This document shows, piece after piece, positions 59,253-64,000 of a DNA stretch of 64,000 nucleotides (position 1 is the first letter of the stretch; every line of letters begins with the position of its first letter). Made by a program: the position numbers and the translations under genes. The DNA comes from Mycolicibacterium parafortuitum (lineage in GTDB: Bacteria > Actinomycetota > Actinomycetes > Mycobacteriales > Mycobacteriaceae): positions 1-64,000 of the forward strand of contig NZ_MVID01000020.1 in assembly GCF_002086815.1 (NCBI RefSeq), read 5' to 3'. The notes below the pieces were generated by a model. The model made no database searches and was not told the origin of the DNA. It worked only from the letters and a program-made list of their open reading frames with translations.

Positions 59253-60248
59253 TCAGGCCGCGGTCGGCAACAGGCGGTGCAGCAGGTCGGTCAGCGTGAG
59301 CAGTCCGCGTCCGGATGGACCCTCGACGACCACCAGATGGTTCCGCGTCTCCCGCATCGTCCGCAGCGCCTCGTAGACCGGCAGGCTTTCCGGCATGGTC
59401 AGCACGGGACGCATCAGCTGTCTCGCCGTTCCGACGCCGACGAGACTGTCCCGCACGTGAACCACGCCGACGATGGCTCCGCCGTCGTGGACGAGCAACC
59501 GCAGATGTCCGGTGTTCCGGGATGTTTCGCGGATCTGGTCCGCTGTGGCATCAGCGGGGACGTCGCTGGGCTCGGCGTCGTGCCGGACCACCTCGCCGAC
59601 GGTCAGCGCTTCGAGATTCAGCGCGCTGGCCAGGTTCGCGTGATACTGCGCGTCCAGGGTGCCGGTTGCCGCCGAATGTTCGACCAGTTGCCGTAGCGCC
59701 TCGGGGTCCTGGCTGTCGGCGAGTTCGTCGACCGGTGTCACACCGACTCGGCGCAGACACCAGTTGGCCCCGTGGTTGAGCGCGCGCAGCAGCGGACGGG
59801 TCACGAACATGAAGCCCCGCATCGGCAATGCCAGCAGGGTGGCCGACCGTTCCGGGTGGGCGATCGCCCACGACTTCGGCGCCATCTCGCCGATCACCAG
59901 GTGCAGGAACGTCACGATCAGCAGAGCGAGGACGAAGCCGCCGGTGTCGGCCAGCCATGCCGGAGCGCCGAGGTCGCTGATCAGGGGTGTGATGGCGTGG
60001 TGCACAGCGGGTTTGGTGATGGCACCGAGTAGCAGGGTGCACACGGTGATACCGAGCTGGGCCCCCGCGAGCAGTAGTGACAGCTCGCCGGCACTGCGCA
60101 GTGCCGCCCGGGCGGCCGCGCTCGTCGCGGCCGCATCCTCGAGCCGGTTGCGCCGTGCGGCGATCAACGCGAACTCCACCGCGACGAAGAACGCGCTCAA
60201 CCCGATCAGCGCTGCGGTGATCGCGGCGATGACCCAAGGACTACTCAT
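59253..60248 (-). CDS. CNNM/CBS-domain membrane protein (hemolysin C-like), short
   Basis: 331 aa. DUF21/CNNM transmembrane domain with three to four helices (FFVAVEFALIAARRNRLEDA; TFLHLVIGEMAPKSWAIA), then a CBS pair. It lacks the CorC_HlyC C-terminal domain of the upstream paralogue. Such proteins are linked to Mg2+/Co2+ transport. ATG 60248 overlaps the end of the upstream gene by eight bases, so the two are co-translated and may form a heteromer. Confidence 0.87.
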   Translation of the reverse strand: MSSPWVIAAITAALIGLSAFFVAVEFALIAARRNRLEDAAATSAAARAALRSAGELSLLLAGAQLGITVCTLLLGAITKPAVHHAITPLISDLGAPAWLADTGGFVLALLIVTFLHLVIGEMAPKSWAIAHPERSATLLALPMRGFMFVTRPLLRALNHGANWCLRRVGVTPVDELADSQDPEALRQLVEHSAATGTLDAQYHANLASALNLEALTVGEVVRHDAEPSDVPADATADQIRETSRNTGHLRLLVHDGGAIVGVVHVRDSLVGVGTARQLMRPVLTMPESLPVYEALRTMRETRNHLVVVEGPSGRGLLTLTDLLHRLLPTAA

Positions 60249-61608
60249 CGCCGGCCTCGCTGTCTGTGCGTGCGGTGACGAAGACCGTTGCGGGGACCCG
60301 GCGTTCGATCGACCGAACCTCGACAGACAGTCTCCTCGTCGGCGGTGTGCCGTCGTGGATCAGGTCGGCAGGATCGCCCGGTAGGTCCACGACGATCTGG
60401 TCGCCCACGGCGGGCAGCCCGACGGCGTGGGCGATCACCATCCCGGCGACGGTCTCGTAGTCACCGGGCGGCAGTGTCAGGTCGAGGATGCGCTCCGCCT
60501 CGTCGAGCGGAAGGTCGCCGGCGAGCAACCAGCCGTCGGCTTCGGCGACGGCGTCGGCTTCGGTGTCGGCGTCGTGTTCGTCGTCGATCTCGCCGACGAG
60601 CTCTTCGGCGAGATCCTCGAGAGTCACGATGCCTGCGAAACCTCCGTATTCGTCGATGACGATCGCCATCTCGTCGTCACCGCGTTCCAGCTCCCGCATC
60701 ACGTTCGGTAGCGGCAACGTCTCGGGCACGACCACCGCGGGCCGGCAGCGCTCCCCGGCGCGGTCGGTGGGCCGCACCTCGCCGAGCAGGTCGTGCAGGT
60801 GGATGATGCCGACCACGTCGTCCGAATCCGACCCCGTCACCGGGTAGCGGGTGTGGCCGGTGGCCATGCGGCGCAGGACGGCGTCCAGCGGCTCGTCGGC
60901 CGGGATCGCGTCCACCCGGGAACGCGGGATCATCGCGTGTTCGGCGGTGCTGGTGGGGAAGTCGAGAATCCTGTCGAGCAGCGCGGACAGTTCGCGCGGA
61001 ATCTCGCCTGTCGCGCGCGATGCCGCGACGATGTGCTCGAGGTCGCGCGGGGTGGCCGAGTGCTCGACGTCGTGCACCGGCTCGATGCGTAGCGCGCGCA
61101 GCAGCAGATTCGACGACTGATCGAACAACCAGATGAGCCAGCCGAACAGCTTGAGGTAGACGGTGGTGGACATCGCGAGCCGGCGGGCCAGCGGTTCGGG
61201 ACGCGCGATGGCGAGGTTCTTCGGAAAGAGCTCGCCGAACAGCATCTGCACCACGGTCGACACCCCGATGGCGACGAGCCCGCCGATGCCCACGGCGACG
61301 GCGGTCGGGATGCCCGTCCCGCCGAGCACGGTTTCGAAACCGCGGCCGATCAGCGGTTCGGCGACGTAGCCGACCAACAGTCCGGTGACGGTGATGCCGA
61401 GCTGGGCGCCCGAGAGCATGAAGGAGGTTCGCCGGGTGACGGTCAGGGCGCGTCCGGCAGCCGCGTCACCGCTTTCGGCGCGTGCCTTCAGACGGGACCG
61501 GTCCACCGCCATGTACGCGAATTCCTGCGCGACGAAATAGCCGGTCAGGGCGGTGATGAGCAGTACGACGACAAAGCCGACGAGAATCCCGAGAACGGCG
61601 GTCAGCAT
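60241..61608 (-). CDS. CNNM/CBS/CorC_HlyC-domain membrane protein
   Basis: 455 aa. CNNM domain (about 1-195, TGYFVAQEFAYMAVDRSRLK and MLFGELFPKNLAIARPEPLA), CBS pair (about 205-330, VIDEYGGFAGIVTLEDLAEE), an acidic linker, and a C-terminal CorC_HlyC domain (about 355-440). Probably a divalent-cation (Mg2+) efflux or transport protein in the plasma membrane. First gene of a two-gene operon. A TATATT box on the minus strand (complement of 61671-61676) is followed by a GAGGG/CCCTC hairpin in the 5' leader. Confidence 0.88.
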   Translation of the reverse strand: MLTAVLGILVGFVVVLLITALTGYFVAQEFAYMAVDRSRLKARAESGDAAAGRALTVTRRTSFMLSGAQLGITVTGLLVGYVAEPLIGRGFETVLGGTGIPTAVAVGIGGLVAIGVSTVVQMLFGELFPKNLAIARPEPLARRLAMSTTVYLKLFGWLIWLFDQSSNLLLRALRIEPVHDVEHSATPRDLEHIVAASRATGEIPRELSALLDRILDFPTSTAEHAMIPRSRVDAIPADEPLDAVLRRMATGHTRYPVTGSDSDDVVGIIHLHDLLGEVRPTDRAGERCRPAVVVPETLPLPNVMRELERGDDEMAIVIDEYGGFAGIVTLEDLAEELVGEIDDEHDADTEADAVAEADGWLLAGDLPLDEAERILDLTLPPGDYETVAGMVIAHAVGLPAVGDQIVVDLPGDPADLIHDGTPPTRRLSVEVRSIERRVPATVFVTARTDSEAGDE

Positions 61609-61654
61609 GCGACCGCCTTGGGTCTATGAGGTTGCATCAAGTCCTTGCTCGCGT

Positions 61655-61676
61655 GAGGGTTGCGTCCCTCAATATA
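61655..61676 (-). promoter_or_regulatory. Promoter box and 5' hairpin of the CNNM operon
   Basis: Read on the minus strand, TATATT (61676-61671) is directly followed by GAGGG (61670-61666), six bases, and CCCTC (61659-61655). The hairpin would sit at the very 5' end of the mRNA, about 45 bp before the start codon. Confidence 0.4.
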
Positions 61677-61707
61677 CCGATTCCGTGTCGCCGGCGGCTG
61701 CGACGAG

Positions 61708-62436
61708 TCAGGCCGCCGCGCGCAGCGCCAGCGCCGCGTCGTAGCGATCCAGCACCGTCTCGGCCACCTGGCGGTGCGCGCCGAGCGGCGCGGACATCGG
61801 GATGCCTTGTGTACCGGCGAATTCCGCGACACGGTCGGTGATCCGGCCGTGCGCGAGGAACCACGGCGCGATGACGAGGCGGGTGGCCCCGCGAGCGCGC
61901 AGTTCGGCGGCGGCGTCGGCCAACGAGGGCTGCGGGCCGGTGGCGAACGCGGTCGTCGCCGCCCACCGGGTGGTCAGGGTGAGTTCGCGCGCGACGGTCG
62001 CGGTGCGGGCGTTCGCCTGCGGCCGGGACGATCCGACCGCTGTCACCAGCACCCCGACGCTCGGGTCCAGCCGGGACACCCCGGCGTGTTCCAGCCGCTG
62101 CCGCAGCACGTGGATCAGCCGGTCGTCCTCACCGAGCACGGCCGCGGTGCGGACATCGGCGCCGGACTCGGCGATCATCGCCGGGATGTCGACCCGGGCG
62201 TGATAGGCGTCGGCCAACAGCAGCGGGACCACGACGCCACGCTCGTGCCCCAGGGTGGCCAGCACATCGCGCAGATTCGGGGAGTTCTGCTCGCAGAACG
62301 CGATTCGCGCGTCGAGGCCGGGCCGCAGCCGGCGGATGCATTCGACGATCGCGCGTGCGGTCGCGGCCGACCGCGGGTCGGCGCTGCCGTGTGCGGTAAG
62401 AACCAGCGGGGGGTGGGTGGGAAGTGATCCCGTCAC
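61708..62436 (-). CDS. che1: Sirohydrochlorin ferrochelatase (CbiX/SirB type)
   Basis: 242 aa with two similar CbiX halves. Metal-binding histidines are in VLTAHGSADPRS and LLADAYHARVDIP, and the second half has APWFLAHGRITDRVAE. It inserts Fe2+ into sirohydrochlorin to make siroheme, the cofactor of SirA encoded two genes upstream. GTG 62436 overlaps the cysH stop (GTGA); longer in-frame reading lies within cysH. Corresponds to Rv2393. Confidence 0.87.
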   Translation of the reverse strand: MTGSLPTHPPLVLTAHGSADPRSAATARAIVECIRRLRPGLDARIAFCEQNSPNLRDVLATLGHERGVVVPLLLADAYHARVDIPAMIAESGADVRTAAVLGEDDRLIHVLRQRLEHAGVSRLDPSVGVLVTAVGSSRPQANARTATVARELTLTTRWAATTAFATGPQPSLADAAAELRARGATRLVIAPWFLAHGRITDRVAEFAGTQGIPMSAPLGAHRQVAETVLDRYDAALALRAAA

Positions 62437-63140
62437 GAGGCGTGCAGCCCGCATTCCGTCTTGGACTGACCCGCCCAGCGGCCGCTGCGCGGATCGGCAC
62501 CCTCGACCGGCTTGTTGGTGCACGGCGCGCACCCGATCGACGGATAACCCTCGTCGACAAGGGGATTGACCAGGATGCCGTTGGCATCGATGTAGTTCTG
62601 CATGTCCTCGTCGGTCCACGCCGCCAGCGGGTTGATCTTCACCAGCCCGAAAGCCTTGTCCCAGCTGATCAGCGGCGCATTGGCGCGCGTCGGCGCCTCG
62701 ACCCGGCGGATGCCCGTCACCCAGGCCGAATAGCCCTGCAGCGCCTTCGTCAGCGGCTCCACCTTGCGCAGCCGGCAGCATTCGTTGGCGTTGCGTTCGA
62801 ACAGGTTCTTGCCCAGCAGCGCGTCCTGTTCGGCGACGGTGCGCTCGGGGCGCACGTTGACGACGTTGACGTCGTAGACCGCCTCGACCGCGTCGCGGGT
62901 GCCGATCGTCTCGACGAAGTGGTAGCCGGTGTCGAGGAACAACACGTCCACGCCCGGGCGCACCTTCGCGGCCAGATCCACCAGCACCGCGTCCTGCATG
63001 TTCGACGCCACGATGTAGTTGCCGCCGAAGTGCCGGTCGGTCCAGGCCAGCAGTTCGTCTGCCGAGGCGTTCGGCCCGAGTTCGGCCGCGCCGCGTTCGG
63101 CGAGCGCCTGCAGATCGGTCTCGCTCATCGTCTCAGTCAT
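62433..63140 (-). CDS. cysH: Adenylylsulfate (APS) reductase
   Basis: 235 aa. It reduces APS to sulfite and AMP with thioredoxin electrons. The 4Fe-4S ligands that mark APS rather than PAPS reductases are present: Cys121-Cys122 (ECCRLRK) and Cys204/Cys207 (GCAPC). The catalytic cysteine is Cys230 in the C-terminal ECGLH. The substrate loop FLDTGYHFVET is present. ATG 63140 or ATG 63128 are possible starts. It lies between sirA (35 bp upstream) and che1 (overlapping), the mycobacterial assimilatory order. Confidence 0.95.
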   Translation of the reverse strand: MTETMSETDLQALAERGAAELGPNASADELLAWTDRHFGGNYIVASNMQDAVLVDLAAKVRPGVDVLFLDTGYHFVETIGTRDAVEAVYDVNVVNVRPERTVAEQDALLGKNLFERNANECCRLRKVEPLTKALQGYSAWVTGIRRVEAPTRANAPLISWDKAFGLVKINPLAAWTDEDMQNYIDANGILVNPLVDEGYPSIGCAPCTNKPVEGADPRSGRWAGQSKTECGLHAS

Positions 63141-63175
63141 TCCGTCACCTCAGCTTCCGCTCTTCGCGCGAGCGC

Positions 63176-64000
63176 TCATCGAAGGTCCGCCTCGTCGGCG
63201 CGCAGCGCCCACGTAGCGAAACGCTCGCCCTGCTCTCGTTGTTTCACGAAGTTGCGGACAACCCGTTCGATGTAGTCACCGAGCTCGGTGGCAACCACCT
63301 TGTGCTGACGCAGTTTGCGCCCGAAACCGCTGTCCAGGCCCAGGCTGCCGCCAAGATGCACCTGGAATCCCTCTTCGGGCCCGTTGCCGTCGTCCACCAT
63401 CTGGCCCTTGAAGCCGATGTCGGCGACCTGGATCCGGGCGCACGAGTTCGGGCAGCCGTTGATGTTGATCGTGACCGGCACGTCGAGCTGGGCGTTGATG
63501 TCTTCGAGTCGCTTCTCCAGCTCGGGCACCAGCACCTGGGAGCGGCTGCGGGTCTCGGCGAAGCTCAGCTTGCAGAACTCGATGCCGGTGCACGCCATCA
63601 GATTGCGCCGCCAGTGTGACGGGCTAGACGGAAGCCCCAGCGCATCCAGGCCGGCGCGCAGCTCGTCGAGCTTCTCGTCGGGGACGTCGAGGATGATCAG
63701 CTTCTGATACGGGGTGAACCGGATCCGGTCGCTGCCCGCGGCCTCGGCCAGATCGGCGACCTTGGTCAGGATCGTGCCCGACACGCGGCCGGCGATCGGC
63801 GAGACGCCGACGGCGTTGAGGCCGTTCTTGAGCTTCTGCACGCCGACGTGGTCGATGGGGCGGGTCACCGGCTCCGGCGCCGGACCGTCGATGAGCGGGC
63901 GCTTCAGGTACTCGGTCTCCAGAACTTCGCGGAACTTCTGAACGCCCCAGTCCTTGATCAGGAACTTCAGCCGGGCCTTGGAGCGCAGCCGCCGGTAGCC
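63176..64000 (-). CDS. sirA: Ferredoxin-dependent sulfite reductase, C-terminal part (5' end outside window)
   Basis: Reduces sulfite to sulfide with six ferredoxin electrons. 274 codons are visible, about half of the family length. The reading frame stays open to base 64000, so the N-terminus lies beyond the window. The siroheme/4Fe-4S ligands are intact: CTGIEFC (Cys-x5-Cys) and NGCPNSC (Cys-x3-Cys), followed by IQVADIGFKGQ. It is the first visible gene of sirA-cysH-che1. In M. smegmatis this operon too has a poly-Cys leader; if present here it is outside the window. Confidence 0.94.
   Translation of the reverse strand, partial: GYRRLRSKARLKFLIKDWGVQKFREVLETEYLKRPLIDGPAPEPVTRPIDHVGVQKLKNGLNAVGVSPIAGRVSGTILTKVADLAEAAGSDRIRFTPYQKLIILDVPDEKLDELRAGLDALGLPSSPSHWRRNLMACTGIEFCKLSFAETRSRSQVLVPELEKRLEDINAQLDVPVTININGCPNSCARIQVADIGFKGQMVDDGNGPEEGFQVHLGGSLGLDSGFGRKLRQHKVVATELGDYIERVVRNFVKQREQGERFATWALRADEADLR

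Overview
The window is a GC-rich actinobacterial chromosome segment, almost certainly from a mycobacterium of the fast-growing, environmental type (Mycolicibacterium). The evidence is gene order and protein sequence. proA, nadD-rsfS-gpgP-octT-DegV, comEA-comEC-holA facing rpsT, the CP-ATP-grasp/alpha-E/transglutaminase trio, lepA, and subI-cysT-cysW-cysA facing sirA-cysH-che1 follow the order I know from M. tuberculosis (roughly Rv2427c back to Rv2391). Many genes also have mycobacterial leaderless promoters, with a TAnnnT box 6-8 nt before the start codon. I see no rRNA, tRNA, CRISPR array, transposase or phage gene. No gap between genes exceeds about 260 bp.

Layout. 1-9.4 kb: ribokinase, proA, a MoxR/VWA pair, a secreted protein, a GntR regulator, then NAD, ribosome-silencing and methylglucose-lipopolysaccharide genes. 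9.4-15.7 kb: an oxidoreductase, an SDR and a membrane protein, then comEA-comEC-holA and rpsT. 15.8-24.7 kb: the CP-ATP-grasp trio, an RNase Z-like hydrolase, a CBS protein, a GNAT, a PemK-like protein, lepA, a small membrane protein and a WhiB protein. 24.7-51.7 kb: accessory genes dominated by flavin monooxygenases of organosulfur families and by transporters. 51.4-54.2 kb: an ANTAR protein, a GH15 trehalase-like enzyme and two small membrane proteins. 54.2-59.2 kb: the sulfate importer operon behind a poly-cysteine leader peptide, with two tandem cysA genes. 59.2-61.6 kb: two CNNM/CBS membrane proteins. 61.7-64 kb: che1, cysH and sirA, the last running off the window.

How the genes fit together. 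The right-hand 40 kb looks like a sulfur-acquisition supercluster. Inorganic sulfate is imported (SubI/CysTWA), reduced (CysH, SirA) and supplied with siroheme (Che1). Between lepA and this core lie seven or eight two-component-type flavin monooxygenases (SsuD, SfnG-like, NtaA/DszA-like and SfnB/DszC-like). With them are two APC permeases, a MetNIQ-type importer, a peptide-type ABC importer, a glutamine-synthetase-like ligase, and acetyltransferases (one GNAT, one Eis-like). I infer that they salvage sulfur from sulfonates, sulfones or S-substituted amino acids. No flavin reductase is encoded in the window, so FMNH2 must come from elsewhere.

The signals most worth a second look are: the poly-Cys attenuator before subI, with a 12-bp helix over its Cys and stop codons and a second helix hiding the subI ribosome-binding site; two modular clusters that combine amine protection (GNAT or GS-like) with flavin monooxygenases; probable non-canonical starts for lepA (AUC) and rsfS (CUG); a 27-bp tandem repeat that reiterates a start codon; and the cysA duplication.
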